DNA from: Limnohabitans sp. TEGF004
Lineage (GTDB): Bacteria > Pseudomonadota > Gammaproteobacteria > Burkholderiales > Burkholderiaceae_C
Direction: 5' to 3'
DNA: 64,000 bases
Assembly (NCBI RefSeq): GCF_027924965.1
Contig: NZ_AP027056.1
Coordinates: 806,001 to 870,000 of the forward strand
Shown here: one piece after another, positions 53,521 to 63,785 of the stretch
Position numbering within the stretch: the stretch's first letter is position 1
Layout: each line of letters begins with the position of its first letter
Position numbers and translations under genes: made by a program
The notes under the pieces: generated by a model
Database searches by the model: none
What the model was told of the DNA's origin: nothing
The model's input: only the letters and a program-made list of their open reading frames with translations

Positions 53521-53821
53521 CCTCGTCATCGGTGAAGGCGTTACTTTCAAAGGCTCTATTTCTGCGCCTGGCAAAGCCGTCATCAATGGCAATGTCACCG
53601 GCGAATTGACGGCTGACGATTTGTTGATTGGCACCAAAGGTCAAGTGACCGGTACTGTGCGTGCTCGCGAAATCGATGTGCACGGCGAACTGAACGAAGA
53701 CATCGTTTGCAAAGAACACTTGTTGATTCACAGCACAGGCAAAGTGTCTGGCACCTTGGAATACCACGAGTTGGAAATCCAACGCGGCGGTAAGTTCAAA
53801 GGCAATATGAACCAGAAATGA
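53492..53821 (+). CDS. bactofilin
   Basis: 109 residues; AAAGGAG eight bases before the ATG, both inside the last codons of the ATPase gene. The protein is a row of short beta repeats with glycines at regular intervals ('LVIGEGVTFKGSISAPGKAVINGNVTGELTADDLLIGTKGQVTGTV' spans several), the DUF583/bactofilin beta-helix that polymerises into cytoskeletal filaments beneath the membrane. The short N- and C-tails are typical. Context with a pump and AzlCD is unusual; bactofilins more often sit with M23 peptidase genes. Confidence 0.92.
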   Translation: MADINPTNNNLVIGEGVTFKGSISAPGKAVINGNVTGELTADDLLIGTKGQVTGTVRAREIDVHGELNEDIVCKEHLLIHSTGKVSGTLEYHELEIQRGGKFKGNMNQK

Positions 53822-54546
53822 ATCGGTTCGCCAATCGGCGCGAAGCCTTTTGGCAGGGCATCCGCGATGCCCTAGGCGCTCCCGTTTTAGTTTTATTTGC
53901 AGGCATGGTCGGTTTCGGTGCCATGGGGCGTTCCCATGGTTTCGATGCTTGGATGACCGGCCTGACCAGCTTGCTGATGTTTGCGCTGCCCGGTCAGGTG
54001 GTGATGCTGGAGATGTTCATCTCTGGTTCATCCTTGTTGGCTATTGGCTTTGCCGTGACGCTGACCTCGACCCGTTTTGTCACCATGGTGGTGACGCTGT
54101 TTCCCCAACTCCACCGACGCGACCGCAACCCACTGCTGTATCTGTGGGTGCACATGCTGGCCATGACCGCATGGGCGGTGTCGATGCGCGAGTTCCCCCG
54201 CATGTCCCCTCAGCACCGCTTGAATTACTTCATCGGTTTGGCTTTGCCGTGTTGGCTGATTTCACCGATGGGCACGGTGCTGGGCTATTTTGTGGCGGGC
54301 TGGGTGCCAGCTGCGGTCACCTTGGGTTTGGTGTTCATCAACCCCTTGTTTTTCTTGCTCACCTTCACCGATGTGAAGCCTTGGGCCAATCGCATCGCCA
54401 TTGGCTTGGGTTGCATCTTGGGTCCTGTTTTTTATGTGTTCGATGCCGACAGCAGTTTGCTGTTGACGGGTTTGGTGGCGGGCACGTTGGCCTATGTTGT
54501 TGACCGCCGCTGGCTGCGCCCAAAGCCTGTGGAGGTGCACACATGA
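53818..54546 (+). CDS. AzlC-family branched-chain amino acid exporter, large subunit
   Basis: 242 residues; ATG in an ATGA overlap with the bactofilin stop. 'FWQGIRDALGAPVLVLFAGMVGFGAM' and 'GLTSLLMFALPGQVVMLEMF', then 'MREFPRMSPQHRLNYFIGLALPCWLISPMGTVLGYF', show the AzlC arrangement with about six or seven hydrophobic spans. Works with the AzlD partner encoded next as an export pair, in known cases for valine/leucine analogues. Confidence 0.87.
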   Translation: MNRFANRREAFWQGIRDALGAPVLVLFAGMVGFGAMGRSHGFDAWMTGLTSLLMFALPGQVVMLEMFISGSSLLAIGFAVTLTSTRFVTMVVTLFPQLHRRDRNPLLYLWVHMLAMTAWAVSMREFPRMSPQHRLNYFIGLALPCWLISPMGTVLGYFVAGWVPAAVTLGLVFINPLFFLLTFTDVKPWANRIAIGLGCILGPVFYVFDADSSLLLTGLVAGTLAYVVDRRWLRPKPVEVHT

Positions 54547-54893
54547 ACGCCGAGATGCAAGGGTGGGGCGTGTGGTTGGCGCTCAGTGCTGCGTGTATTG
54601 GCACCTATGTTTGCCGTGCCGCTGGCGTGAAGTTGTCGGGCCATATTCACCAAGACAGCGAGGTGTTTCGTTGGCTGTCTGCGGTGACCTACGCCATGGT
54701 GGCGGCTTTGACCGTACGCATGATTTTGATGCCACTGGGTTTGCTGGCCACCGTGCCTGTGTGGCTGCGTTTGGTGATTTGCGCGCTCAGCTTGTCCGTG
54801 ATGGTGTCTAGCCCGCAACGCCGCTTGGTGCCTGCTTTGTTGACCGGCACCTTGTTGATGCTGGCTTATGGCGTGTTCCGTGCAAACCCATAG
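54543..54893 (+). CDS. AzlD-family transporter small subunit
   Basis: 116 residues, three or four hydrophobic spans, starting in an ATGA overlap with azlC. '[24 protein letters not shown]' corresponds to the AzlD opening (usually G-x-x-T-Y-x-x-R). The small size and pairing with AzlC support the call. Last gene of the five-gene overlapping run. Confidence 0.82.
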   Translation: MNAEMQGWGVWLALSAACIGTYVCRAAGVKLSGHIHQDSEVFRWLSAVTYAMVAALTVRMILMPLGLLATVPVWLRLVICALSLSVMVSSPQRRLVPALLTGTLLMLAYGVFRANP

Positions 54894-54949
54894 CCGCTGA
54901 GGCCTGCCGCTGTCCGAACCTACAATTTGCGTGCAACCTTGAAGGCACC

Positions 54950-55708
54950 ATGAATATTCTGATTTCCAACGACGACGGCTTCCAAGCCCCGGGCATCGTG
55001 GCCCTGTACGAAGCGCTCAAAGATTTGGGCCGCGTCGAAGTGGTCGCGCCTGAGCACAACAACAGCGCCAAGTCCAACGCACTCACCTTGCACTCGCCGC
55101 TGTACGTGAGCCAAGCCAGCAATGGCTTTCGCTACGTCAACGGCACACCCGCGGACTGCGTGCACATCGCACTCACGGGTTTGCTCGACTACAAACCCGA
55201 CCTCGTGGTGTCTGGCATCAACAACGGCGCCAACATGGGCGATGACACGATTTACTCTGGCACTGTGGGCGCTGCGATGGAAGGCTATTTGTTTGGCATT
55301 CCGGCCATCGCCTTTTCACAAGTTGAGAAAGGCTGGGGCCACATTGATGCCGCCGCTGCCAAAGCCCGTGAACTGGTGCAACAGATGCTGGCGCAGCCAC
55401 CTGCAGCGGGCGCGCCTTGGTTGCTGAATGTGAACATCCCCAATCAACCCGTTGCGCACATCAAACCCTTGCGTGTCACGCGCTTGGGGCGTCGCCATTC
55501 GGCAGAGCGTGTCATCACGCAAACCAGCCCGCGTGGCGAAACCATGTATTGGATTGGCAGTGCAGGCGCCGCCAAAGACGATAGCGATGGCACCGACTTC
55601 CACGCCACGTTTGAAGGCCATATGTCGGTCACGCCGCTGCATGTGGACTTGACCGAACACGCCAGCTTGCCTGCGTGGACGCAACGCTTGCGCGGAGCGC
55701 ACGCATGA
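54950..55708 (+). CDS. surE: 5'/3'-nucleotidase SurE
   Basis: 252 residues, with GAAGG upstream of ATG and TACAAT at 54921-54926 as a -10. '[21 protein letters not shown]' carries the metal-binding aspartates, and '[27 protein letters not shown]' the active site. It dephosphorylates nucleoside monophosphates and short polyphosphates. First gene of surE-pcm-nlpD-rlmD, each overlapping or nearly so. Confidence 0.96.
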   Translation: MNILISNDDGFQAPGIVALYEALKDLGRVEVVAPEHNNSAKSNALTLHSPLYVSQASNGFRYVNGTPADCVHIALTGLLDYKPDLVVSGINNGANMGDDTIYSGTVGAAMEGYLFGIPAIAFSQVEKGWGHIDAAAAKARELVQQMLAQPPAAGAPWLLNVNIPNQPVAHIKPLRVTRLGRRHSAERVITQTSPRGETMYWIGSAGAAKDDSDGTDFHATFEGHMSVTPLHVDLTEHASLPAWTQRLRGAHA

Positions 55709-56508
55709 AGCAGCGCCCCAGCTTTCCTGCACGCTTAGACACGGGTAAGCCACAAGCCGCACCTAAAACTTTGATGGGCGCGACCCGTGTGGTCATGCCG
55801 CCATCACCCGTGCGTGTGAAGCCTGCGGGCGTGGTCAGTCCCACGGGGGTGGGGCTAGATTCATCGGCCATTCGCGTGCGCATGGTGCAAAAACTTGCGG
55901 GGCAGGGCATCGATGATGCGGTGGTGCTTGAAGCGATGGGCCGCGTGGAACGCCATCGCTTTGTGGACAGTGCGTTGGTCAACCAAGCCTACGAAGACAC
56001 GAGTTTGCCGATTGGCCTGGGCCAAACCATTTCCAAACCCAATGTGGTGGCCCGCATGATTGCCCTGCTGCGCGAAGCGCCGGGCCTGCAAGTTGCACCG
56101 CTGATGGGACGTGTGCTGGAGATTGGCACAGGCTGTGGCTATCAAGCAGCGGTGTTGGCTTGCGTGGCGCGTGAGGTGTACAGCATTGAACGTTTGCGTG
56201 GCTTGCATGACAAAGCGCGCGATAACTTGCGCCCCATGCGTTTGCCAAACGTGCATCTGATTTTTGGCGATGGCATGTTGGGCTATGCACAAGGGGCGCC
56301 CTACAGCGCCATCATCTCGGCTGCAGGTGGCGAGAACGTGCCGCAAGCTTGGATTGACCAGCTCGCCATGGGCGGCCGTTTGGTGGCGCCCACGCACACC
56401 AGCACGGGCCAACAAGCCTTGGTGGTGATTGATAAAACGCCGCAAGGCTTGCAACAAACGCTCCTCGAAGCCGTGAACTTTGTACCTCTAAAATCAGGCA
56501 TTGCTTGA
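55705..56508 (+). CDS. pcm: protein-L-isoaspartate O-methyltransferase
   Basis: 267 residues; ATGA overlap with the surE stop. It methylates isoaspartyl residues of aged proteins for repair. '[28 protein letters not shown]' leads into the PCMT core with '[30 protein letters not shown]', SAM motif '[16 protein letters not shown]', and '[14 protein letters not shown]'. A proline-rich extension of about 55 residues precedes the usual start of the E. coli enzyme (208 residues) and is probably disordered. Confidence 0.94.
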   Translation: MKQRPSFPARLDTGKPQAAPKTLMGATRVVMPPSPVRVKPAGVVSPTGVGLDSSAIRVRMVQKLAGQGIDDAVVLEAMGRVERHRFVDSALVNQAYEDTSLPIGLGQTISKPNVVARMIALLREAPGLQVAPLMGRVLEIGTGCGYQAAVLACVAREVYSIERLRGLHDKARDNLRPMRLPNVHLIFGDGMLGYAQGAPYSAIISAAGGENVPQAWIDQLAMGGRLVAPTHTSTGQQALVVIDKTPQGLQQTLLEAVNFVPLKSGIA

Positions 56509-56524
56509 ACACAGGGAAATCAGA

Positions 56525-57328
56525 ATGTTTCGTGCCGGAATGTGGGGTCTTGCCGCCCTCGTGGCAGCCTTAGCGCTGTCGGGTTGCTCTAACAAAGGCC
56601 GCCTCGCCCCCATGGATGACCACTCGATAGGTGGTGCGCGTGGCACCACGCGTGTGTTGCCTGGTGCGGAGAACGCAGGCAAGCCCGGTTACTACACCGT
56701 CAAGCCTGGTGATACCTTGATTCGCATTGGCATGGACAACGGCCAAAGCTGGCGCGACATCATCCGTTGGAACAAGTTAGACAACCCCAATCTGATCGAA
56801 ACAGGCCAAGTGCTGCGTGTGGCGCCGCCTGCGCCTGAAGTGGCGGTGGTGCGACCTGCCACATCGTCCACGGCAACAGCGCCTATGCCTGTGGCTTCGG
56901 CACCTTCATCGCCTGCCACGACATCTGCTGTGGCCCCTGCTGCACCGTCTGCCGTCGAGGATGCCATCAGCTTCCAATGGCCCGCACGCGGCAATTTGAT
57001 TTCTGGTTTTGACGAGTCCAAAAACAAAGGCTTGGATATTGGCGGCAAAGTGGGCGACCCTGTGTTGGCCGCTGCCGATGGCCGTGTGGTTTACGCCGGT
57101 GCAGGTTTGCGCGGCTATGGCAACCTCATCATCTTGAAGCACAACAACACGTATTTGACGGCTTACGCGCACAACCAAACTTTGTTGGTGAAGGAAGACC
57201 AAGCCATCAAACGCGGTCAAAAGATTGCCGAAATGGGCAACAGCGATGCAGACCAAGTGAAGTTGCATTTTGAAATTCGCCGTCAAGGCAAGCCGGTTGA
57301 CCCAGCTAAATACTTATCGGCGAACTGA
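56525..57328 (+). CDS. nlpD: NlpD-type LysM/LytM lipoprotein
   Basis: 267 residues. Signal with lipobox L-A-L-S-G-C (Cys21), so an outer-membrane lipoprotein. LysM domain at about 56-100 ('[30 protein letters not shown]'), an Ala/Pro/Thr linker, then an M23/LytM domain at about 150-265. Two metal ligands are replaced: Asn167 stands where the first His of H-x3-D is expected, and Lys246 at the first position of H-x-H. That matches NlpD/EnvC, which are inactive peptidases that activate cell-division amidases such as AmiC. Confidence 0.93.
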   Translation: MFRAGMWGLAALVAALALSGCSNKGRLAPMDDHSIGGARGTTRVLPGAENAGKPGYYTVKPGDTLIRIGMDNGQSWRDIIRWNKLDNPNLIETGQVLRVAPPAPEVAVVRPATSSTATAPMPVASAPSSPATTSAVAPAAPSAVEDAISFQWPARGNLISGFDESKNKGLDIGGKVGDPVLAAADGRVVYAGAGLRGYGNLIILKHNNTYLTAYAHNQTLLVKEDQAIKRGQKIAEMGNSDADQVKLHFEIRRQGKPVDPAKYLSAN

Positions 57329-58722
57329 TGACCCAAGTCACGACAGAAAAGCAATGGCCTGACAATGCGCTCACCATCGAATCGATGGACCTAGAAGCGC
57401 AAGGCGTGGGCCACCGCGCCGATGGCAAAGTGGTGTTTGTGGATGGGGCTTTGCCCTTTGAGGTGGTGCGCGCCAATGTGCACCGCAAAAAAGACAACTG
57501 GGAAAAAGCCTCGCTGCTGGAAGTGCTGCACGAATCGTCGCAGCGCGTCACGCCCGGTTGCCCTCACTTTGGCTTGCACGCAGGGGCGTGCGGTGGCTGC
57601 AAGATGCAGCACTTGGATGCGGCTGCACAAATCGCCGTCAAGCAACGCGCCTTAGAAGACAACCTCTGGCACTTGGGCAAGGTCAAAGCAGAAACCATTT
57701 TGCGACCCATCCAAGGCCCTGCATGGGGCTACCGTTACCGCGCCCGTTTGTCGGTGCGCTATGTGGTGAAAAAGGGCGAAGTGCTGGTGGGCTTTCACGA
57801 GCGCAAGAGCCGCTATGTGGCCGACATGCGCCAGTGCCCCATCTTGCCGCCCCATGTGGATGCCATGCTATTGCCTTTGCGCAAACTCATTGGCTGCATG
57901 GAGGCGCGTGAGACTTTGCCGCAAATTGAACTGGCTTGTGGCGACCACGTGACTGCGATGGTGTTGCGCCACATGGAGCCGTTGAGCGCGCATGACATGG
58001 CTGCTTTGCGCGACTTTGCGGCCAAACACAACGTGCAATGGTGGTTGCAATCCAAAGGCCCAGACACGGTGTGTTTGATGGAAGGTGCCTTGGGCGAGCC
58101 ACTGTCTTACGCCTTGCCTGAATTTGGCATCACCATGCCTTTCAAGCCCACCGATTTCACACAAGTCAATCCGCACATCAACCGTGTGTTGGTCACGCGT
58201 GCCTTGCGTTTGCTCGATGTGCAGCCGACCGAACGTGTGATTGACTGGTTCTGCGGTTTGGGTAACTTCACCTTGCCTTTGGCCACGCTCGCCCGCGAAG
58301 TCTTGGGCATTGAGGGCAGCGAGGCTTTGGTGGCGCGCTCCGGCGAGAACTACCTGTTCAACCAAGCCAACCGCGACAAGCCTTTGGCGCCAACAAGCTT
58401 TGTGGCGCGTAACTTGTTTGAGATGACGCCCGAGTTGCTGCGCCAAGATGGTGCCGCAGACAAGTGGTTGGTCGACCCGCCACGTGAAGGTGCTTTCTCG
58501 TTGGTGCAGGCCTTGGCCGAGATGCATCAGCAGCCAGAGCTGCGTCAGGGCTGGACACCACCGAAGCGCATTGTGTATGTGAGCTGCAACCCAGCCACCT
58601 TGGCGCGTGACGCAGGTGTATTGGTCAATGCAGCTGGCTATCGCATGTCGTTTGCGGGTGCGGTGAATATGTTCCCGCACACAGCGCACGTCGAGAGCAT
58701 GGCGGTGTTTGATTTGGTCTAA
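57328..58722 (+). CDS. rlmD: 23S rRNA (uracil-1939-C5)-methyltransferase
   Basis: 464 residues; the ATG shares a base with the nlpD stop (TGATG). An N-terminal TRAM domain ('[28 protein letters not shown]') is followed by the [4Fe-4S] cysteines '[18 protein letters not shown]'. The SAM region is '[16 protein letters not shown]', and the catalytic cysteine sits in '[16 protein letters not shown]'. RlmD rather than the TrmA or RlmC type is favoured by the Fe-S cluster, the TRAM domain and the length. Placed directly after nlpD where rpoS is usual. Confidence 0.93.
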   Translation: MTQVTTEKQWPDNALTIESMDLEAQGVGHRADGKVVFVDGALPFEVVRANVHRKKDNWEKASLLEVLHESSQRVTPGCPHFGLHAGACGGCKMQHLDAAAQIAVKQRALEDNLWHLGKVKAETILRPIQGPAWGYRYRARLSVRYVVKKGEVLVGFHERKSRYVADMRQCPILPPHVDAMLLPLRKLIGCMEARETLPQIELACGDHVTAMVLRHMEPLSAHDMAALRDFAAKHNVQWWLQSKGPDTVCLMEGALGEPLSYALPEFGITMPFKPTDFTQVNPHINRVLVTRALRLLDVQPTERVIDWFCGLGNFTLPLATLAREVLGIEGSEALVARSGENYLFNQANRDKPLAPTSFVARNLFEMTPELLRQDGAADKWLVDPPREGAFSLVQALAEMHQQPELRQGWTPPKRIVYVSCNPATLARDAGVLVNAAGYRMSFAGAVNMFPHTAHVESMAVFDLV

Positions 58723-58749
58723 ACCGCAGCGCTTGAAAATCTACAGGCG

Positions 58750-58778
58750 TAAAAAAGGGACCGTGAGGTCCCTTTTTA
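58750..58778. terminator. bidirectional terminator between rlmD and the BI-1 gene
   Basis: AAAAAGGGACC / GGTCCCTTTTT with loop GTGA, between converging genes; A and T tracts on either side serve both strands. Confidence 0.9.
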
Positions 58779-58795
58779 GTTGGCGTAACAAACGC

Positions 58796-59482
58796 TTATT
58801 CGCGTTCGCCACCAAAGATGCCGAGCAAGGCCAGCAAGCTTTGGAACACGTTGATGATGTCCAAATACAAGGTCAGCGTGGCGCTGATGTAGTTGGTTTC
58901 GCCGCCGTCCATCACTTGCTTCAAGTCGTACAACATGAACGCGCTGAAGATGGCCATGGACAACATGGATATCACCATCATGCCGGCAGAGGATCCGACG
59001 AACACGTTGATGATGCTGCCCACCATCAAGACCACAGCACCCACCATGAGCCATTTGCCCATGCCAGACAAGTCGCGCTTGATGACGGTGGCCAAGCTGG
59101 CCATCACAAAGAACACGCCTGCGGTGCCTGCAAATGCAGTCATCACCAAATCAGCGCCGTTCTTGAAACCCAGCACCATGGCAATCATGCGTGACAGCAT
59201 GAGGCCCATGAAGAAGGTAAAGCCCAAAAGCACGTAGACGCCAGTGGCACTTTCTTTGGTGCGCTCGATGGCGTAGATGAAGCCGAACACGCCAGCCAGC
59301 ATCAAAATCATGCCCATCACGCCAGAGATGGCATAGCTGATGCCTGTGGTCACGCCAACCCATGCGCCCAAGACGGTGGGCAGCATGCTGATGGCGAGCA
59401 ACCAGTAAGTGTTGCGCACCACGCGGTTGCGTTCAGCCGTCGGTAAGACGTGGTAATCAACGGTTTGAATGTTGTCATTCAT
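58796..59482 (-). CDS. Bax inhibitor-1 family membrane protein (YbhL/YccA type)
   Basis: 228 residues with AGGAG upstream. Seven hydrophobic spans, with the family pattern 'RNRVVRNTYWLLAISMLPTVLGAWVG', 'GVYVLLGFTFFMGLMLS', and the conserved aspartate-bearing end 'FSAFMLYDLKQVMDGGETNYISATLTLYLDIINVFQSLLALLG', where the two aspartates form the pH-sensing pair known in bacterial BI-1 proteins. Bacterial members are linked to calcium leak or to FtsH regulation (YccA). Stands alone. Confidence 0.9.
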   Translation of the reverse strand: MNDNIQTVDYHVLPTAERNRVVRNTYWLLAISMLPTVLGAWVGVTTGISYAISGVMGMILMLAGVFGFIYAIERTKESATGVYVLLGFTFFMGLMLSRMIAMVLGFKNGADLVMTAFAGTAGVFFVMASLATVIKRDLSGMGKWLMVGAVVLMVGSIINVFVGSSAGMMVISMLSMAIFSAFMLYDLKQVMDGGETNYISATLTLYLDIINVFQSLLALLGIFGGERE

Positions 59483-59652
59483 GTGTAGCTCTCCTATAAA
59501 CCTGATGATTCAGATGGGGCGAATTCTAGATGTTTCAAGTCGCGCAAGGCTATCGCTTACTTTTATTGAGGTTTCTTTTGTCTTGGGCGAGGGTAGTGGG
59601 GCGATCAGAGTCGGTATGCTTGGGGTTTTCTTACTTTTCAAACTCGCTTCAC

Positions 59653-60060
59653 ATGAAAACCAAACACTTCCTCGAATCCGCAGATGTCAAAACCATTGCC
59701 GCCGCCGCCGAAGCGGAAGCTTTGAAAAACAACTGGGCTGTGACCATCGCCATCGTGGACGATGGCGGTCATTTGTTGAACCTGCACCGTTTGGACGGCG
59801 CTCCTGCCATTTCTTCACACATCGCCCCAGCCAAAGCGCACACCGCAGCCTTGGGTCGTCGTGAAAGCAAGATTTACGAAGACGTCATCAACGGCGGTCG
59901 CGTGTCGTTTGTGACTGCGCCTGAAGTCAAAGGCATGCTCGAAGGTGGTGTGCCCATCATGAAAGACGGCCAGTGCATCGGCGCGGTGGGCGTGAGCGGC
60001 GTCAAGTCCAACGAAGACGCGCAAATTGCCAAGGCTGGCATTGCCGCCATCGGTCTCTAA
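59653..60060 (+). CDS. GlcG/HbpS-family protein
   Basis: 135 residues from MKTKHFLESADVKTIAAAAE. 'NNWAVTIAIVDDGGHLLNLHRLDGAPAISSHIAPAKAHTAA' and 'GGVPIMKDGQCIGAVGVSGVKSNEDAQIAKAGIAAI' define the GlcG/HbpS fold (DUF336), known from heme-binding HbpS, GlcG and corrinoid-related PduO C-domains. No cofactor can be assigned. An upstream extension in the same frame lacks a sensible start. No signal peptide, so cytoplasmic. Confidence 0.88.
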   Translation: MKTKHFLESADVKTIAAAAEAEALKNNWAVTIAIVDDGGHLLNLHRLDGAPAISSHIAPAKAHTAALGRRESKIYEDVINGGRVSFVTAPEVKGMLEGGVPIMKDGQCIGAVGVSGVKSNEDAQIAKAGIAAIGL

Positions 60061-60080
60061 ATCAGCGCGCTCTCAAAGAT

Positions 60081-60113
60081 AAGCCCCGCAGTTTTGGCTG
60101 CGGGGCTTTTTTG
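60081..60113 (+). terminator. intrinsic terminator after the GlcG-like gene
   Basis: AAGCCCCGCAG / CTGCGGGGCTT stem with loop TTTTGG, followed by TTTTGCG; also able to act on the minus strand for ppsR. Confidence 0.88.
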
Positions 60114-60131
60114 CGTTGAAGGGCGCTGTGT

Positions 60132-60959
60132 TTAGTAAATCAAACGCTCAGGATTGATTTCTTGCAGGATGGTGGTGGCAATTTCTTCGATGCTCTTGTG
60201 CGTGGTGGATAGCCAGCGAATGCCCGCACGGCGCATCATGGCCTCGGCCTCTGCCACTTCGTGGCGGCAGTTGGCCAAGCTGGCGTATTTGGAGTCGGGG
60301 CGGCGTTCGTTGCGAATTTCGCTCAGACGCTCGGGCTGAATAGTCAGGCCAAAGATTTTCTTTTTGTGTGGCATCAGAGCTGGCGGCAGTTGGCGGCGCT
60401 CGAAGTCTTCGGGGATGAGCGGGTAGTTGGAGGCTTTCAAGCCGTGCTGCATGGCCAAGTACAAGCTGGTGGGGGTTTTGCCGCTGCGGCTCACGCCTAC
60501 CAAAATCACGTCAGATAACTCCAAGTCGCGGTTGAGCTGGCCATCGTCATGGGCCAAGCTGAAGTTGATGGCCTCGATGCGGTCGCGGTACTCTTGGCTC
60601 TTGCTGGCGTCTGAGAAGCGGCCCACACGGTGGTTGGACTTGATGCCCAGTTCTTTTTCGAGCGGGTTCACAAAGATGCTGAACATGTCCATCAGCATGG
60701 TTTTTTCTTTACAGCCTTCCAAGATGACGCTCAACACCTCCATGTTCACCAGCGTGGTAAACACAATCGGCTTACGGCCTTCGACCTCGCCTGTGTGCAA
60801 GATTTGACGCACGGCTTGGTGGGCTTTGTCCACCGAGTCCACAAACGGAATGCGGATGTGACGAAATTTCACCTCGAACTGCGCCAAGATGGCGTTGCCA
60901 AAGGTTTCTGCGGTGATGCCTGTGCCGTCAGACACAAAGAAAACGGTGGGATTGGGCAT
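60132..60959 (-). CDS. ppsR: phosphoenolpyruvate synthase regulatory protein (PSRP)
   Basis: 275 residues. A bifunctional kinase/phosphorylase (DUF299) that inactivates PEP synthase by ADP-dependent threonine phosphorylation and reactivates it by phosphate-dependent removal. '[21 protein letters not shown]' and the P-loop '[31 protein letters not shown]' are the signatures. Divergent from its target gene ppsA, 167 bases apart. Confidence 0.96.
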   Translation of the reverse strand: MPNPTVFFVSDGTGITAETFGNAILAQFEVKFRHIRIPFVDSVDKAHQAVRQILHTGEVEGRKPIVFTTLVNMEVLSVILEGCKEKTMLMDMFSIFVNPLEKELGIKSNHRVGRFSDASKSQEYRDRIEAINFSLAHDDGQLNRDLELSDVILVGVSRSGKTPTSLYLAMQHGLKASNYPLIPEDFERRQLPPALMPHKKKIFGLTIQPERLSEIRNERRPDSKYASLANCRHEVAEAEAMMRRAGIRWLSTTHKSIEEIATTILQEINPERLIY

Positions 60960-61126
60960 GAAAAACTTTCAATAGGAACCACGGGGTTGGGCAGAGAAGG
61001 GGCCCTGTCGGCCACCTACAATGCTGCATTATCCGAATTTCGCCACGCAGACTGATCGACCCATTCGAAAAAATACAAAGTCGCCGCGCTGTATGGCTGC
61101 ACCGTTTTAACTTTTGGAGCTTGTCT

Positions 61127-63517
61127 ATGACTGCACTTTTCAGCCCTACCGCCTTGGTGGTTCCCTTCGAAAAACTTCGAATGACGGACGTCGAATCCGT
61201 TGGCGGCAAAAACGCCAGCCTCGGCGAAATGATTTCGCAATTGCCCACGGGCGTTCGCGTGCCTACCGGCTTTGCCACTACGGCCCATGCCTTCCGTGAG
61301 TTCTTGGCTTACGACGGTTTGGTCGACAAAATCAACGCCCGCTTGGACAAGCTCGACACCGAAGATGTGCGTGCTTTGGCCGAAGTTGGCGCCGAAATTC
61401 GCGCCATGGTGGAAGCTCAGCCTTTCCCTGCCGATTTACAAAAAGCCATTGCGGAAGCGTTCGCGACTTTGTCTGAAGGCAATGCTGCCGCCACCTTTGC
61501 GGTGCGTTCATCCGCCACCGCTGAAGACTTGCCAGACGCGTCTTTCGCGGGCCAACAAGAAACTTTTCTCAACGTGCACGGCATTGACGAAGTGCTGCAC
61601 AAGATGAAGGAAGTGTTTGCCTCGTTGTACAACGACCGCGCCATCAGCTACCGCGTGCACAAGGGCTTTGCCCACGCCGATGTGGCTTTGTCAGCCGGCG
61701 TGCAACGCATGGTGCGTTCTGACACGGGCGCTGCCGGTGTGATGTTCACCATCGACACCGAATCTGGATTTGAAGATGTGGTGTTCATCACCTCCAGCTA
61801 CGGCCTCGGCGAGACCGTGGTGCAGGGTGCTGTGAACCCCGACGAGTTTTATGTGCACAAGCCAACTTTGAAGGCAGGTAAGCGCGCTGTGATTCGCCGC
61901 AACTTGGGCTCTAAGCTCATTGAAATGGTGTTCTCCACTGCTGAAGAGAAAAAAGCCACAGGCAAATTGGTCAAGACCGTGGATGTGCCCACCGAGTTGC
62001 GCAACCGCTACTCATTGACTGACTCTGACGTGGAGCAATTGGCCCACTACGCCATGGTGATTGAGGCCCATTACGGCCGTCCTATGGACATTGAGTGGGG
62101 CAAAGACGGCACAGACGGCCAGCTCTACATCTTGCAAGCGCGCCCAGAGACTGTGAAGAGCCAAGCCAAAGGTCAGTCCGAGTTCCGCTACAAACTCAAA
62201 GGTCACAGCACTGTGTTGGCCGAAGGCCGCGCGATTGGCCAAAAGATTGGCACCGGCCCTGTGCGCTTGGTGCACAACATCAGCGAGATGGACACTGTCC
62301 AGCCTGGCGACGTGTTGGTGACCGACATGACAGACCCCAACTGGGAACCTGTGATGAAGCGCGCCAGCGCCATCGTGACCAACCGTGGTGGCCGTACTTG
62401 CCACGCCGCCATCATTGCGCGTGAGTTGGGTATTCCTGCAGTGGTGGGTTGCGGTGACGCGACCGAGCGCTTGAAAGACGGCACGCTCGTGACTGTGAGT
62501 TGCTCAGAAGGCGACACCGGTTTGATCTATGACGGTTTGTTAGAGACTGAAGTGACCGAAGTGCAACGCGGCGAAATGCCCAGCATCAAAACCAAGATCA
62601 TGATGAACGTGGGTAACCCACAGTTGGCGTTTGACTTTTGCCAGTTGCCCAACGAAGGTGTGGGCTTGGCCCGTTTGGAGTTCATCATCAACAACAACAT
62701 TGGTGTGCACCCTAAGGCGATTCTTGACTACCCGAATGTCGATGCTGATTTGAAGAAGGCGGTTGAGTCCGTGGCCCGCGGTCACGCTTCGCCTCGCGCG
62801 TTCTACGTGGACAAAGTGGCCGAAGGCATTGCCACCATCGCTGCGGCGTTCTGGCCAAAGCCAGTCATCGTGCGTATGTCGGACTTCAAGTCCAACGAAT
62901 ACCGCAAACTCATTGGTGGCAGCCGCTACGAGCCAGAGGAAGAAAACCCAATGTTGGGCTTCCGTGGCGCCGCACGCTACATCAGCGAAGACTTCGGTGA
63001 AGCCTTTGCGATGGAGTGTGAAGCCATGCGCCGCGTGCGTACCGACATGGGTTTGACCAACGTGCAAGTCATGGTGCCATTCGTGCGTACCTTGGGCCAA
63101 GCAGAGCGTGTGACCAACTTGTTGGCCGAGCACGGCCTGAAGCGCGGCGAGAACGACCTTAAAGTCATCATGATGTGCGAAGTGCCTAGCAACGCCATCC
63201 TCGCTGACGACTTCTTGAAGTTCTTTGACGGCTTCTCGATTGGCTCGAACGACTTGACCCAACTCACCTTGGGCCTGGACCGTGACTCTGGCTTGGAGTT
63301 GTTGGCCGCTGACTTTGACGAGCGCGACCCTGCTGTGAAAGCTTTGCTCAGCAAAGCCATCGCGGCATGTTTGGCGCAAGGCAAGTACGTGGGTATCTGC
63401 GGCCAAGGCCCCAGCGACCACCCCGACTTCGCGCACTGGTTGGCCGATGAGGGCATCAGCTCCATCTCGCTGAACCCAGACAGCGTGATCGACACTTGGA
63501 AATCATTGGCCAAGTAA
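61127..63517 (+). CDS. ppsA: phosphoenolpyruvate synthase
   Basis: 796 residues; GGAG ten bases before ATG. It makes PEP from pyruvate with ATP, giving AMP and phosphate, for gluconeogenesis. The ATP-grasp domain opens '[28 protein letters not shown]' and has '[27 protein letters not shown]'. The phosphohistidine is in '[26 protein letters not shown]', next to the threonine/cysteine region that PpsR modifies. The C-terminal PEP/pyruvate barrel ends with '[28 protein letters not shown]'. TACAAT at 61017-61022 is a possible -10. Confidence 0.97.
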   Translation: MTALFSPTALVVPFEKLRMTDVESVGGKNASLGEMISQLPTGVRVPTGFATTAHAFREFLAYDGLVDKINARLDKLDTEDVRALAEVGAEIRAMVEAQPFPADLQKAIAEAFATLSEGNAAATFAVRSSATAEDLPDASFAGQQETFLNVHGIDEVLHKMKEVFASLYNDRAISYRVHKGFAHADVALSAGVQRMVRSDTGAAGVMFTIDTESGFEDVVFITSSYGLGETVVQGAVNPDEFYVHKPTLKAGKRAVIRRNLGSKLIEMVFSTAEEKKATGKLVKTVDVPTELRNRYSLTDSDVEQLAHYAMVIEAHYGRPMDIEWGKDGTDGQLYILQARPETVKSQAKGQSEFRYKLKGHSTVLAEGRAIGQKIGTGPVRLVHNISEMDTVQPGDVLVTDMTDPNWEPVMKRASAIVTNRGGRTCHAAIIARELGIPAVVGCGDATERLKDGTLVTVSCSEGDTGLIYDGLLETEVTEVQRGEMPSIKTKIMMNVGNPQLAFDFCQLPNEGVGLARLEFIINNNIGVHPKAILDYPNVDADLKKAVESVARGHASPRAFYVDKVAEGIATIAAAFWPKPVIVRMSDFKSNEYRKLIGGSRYEPEEENPMLGFRGAARYISEDFGEAFAMECEAMRRVRTDMGLTNVQVMVPFVRTLGQAERVTNLLAEHGLKRGENDLKVIMMCEVPSNAILADDFLKFFDGFSIGSNDLTQLTLGLDRDSGLELLAADFDERDPAVKALLSKAIAACLAQGKYVGICGQGPSDHPDFAHWLADEGISSISLNPDSVIDTWKSLAK

Positions 63518-63527
63518 TACCGCTTTG

Positions 63528-63785
63528 ATGCCGCAGCCCTCTACAGCCTCTGACTCAGAGGCGCCGCGTCCCACAACGATCGAAGTCACGGCTTTGCCCA
63601 GACGTGCGTTGTGGGGTGCGGCGGGGCTGGTGGTTTTGACGGTGGGGTCTTTGGGCATGGCTTGGCTCTTGCCAGATGCCACGTTACTGCATTTTTTGTG
63701 GGTGGCGCAAGCCGTGCCTGTTCTGTACTTGCTGCTCGCTTGGTGGGGCACGCAAGCTTCGCATCCGACCGATGATGCGTCTTAA
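63528..63785 (+). CDS. small two-span membrane protein preceding a sodium:solute symporter
   Basis: 85 residues, ten bases after the ppsA stop. A polar, proline-rich N terminus is followed by two hydrophobic spans ('ALWGAAGLVVLTVGSLGMAWLL' and 'FLWVAQAVPVLYLLLAWWG'). Small DUF4212/YjcH-like membrane proteins are often encoded directly before solute:sodium symporters, and this one overlaps the symporter start by a few codons, so it is probably its accessory subunit. Sequence similarity to those families is not obvious to me. Confidence 0.6.
   Translation: MPQPSTASDSEAPRPTTIEVTALPRRALWGAAGLVVLTVGSLGMAWLLPDATLLHFLWVAQAVPVLYLLLAWWGTQASHPTDDAS

Noticed and set aside
60960..61126. Full sigma-70 promoter for ppsA
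   Set aside because: TACAAT at 61017-61022 is a plausible -10, but no acceptable -35 lies 16-18 bases upstream, so I mention it only as a candidate.
62540..63436. 298-codon frame opposite ppsA
   Set aside because: Antisense shadow of a complete phosphoenolpyruvate synthase gene.
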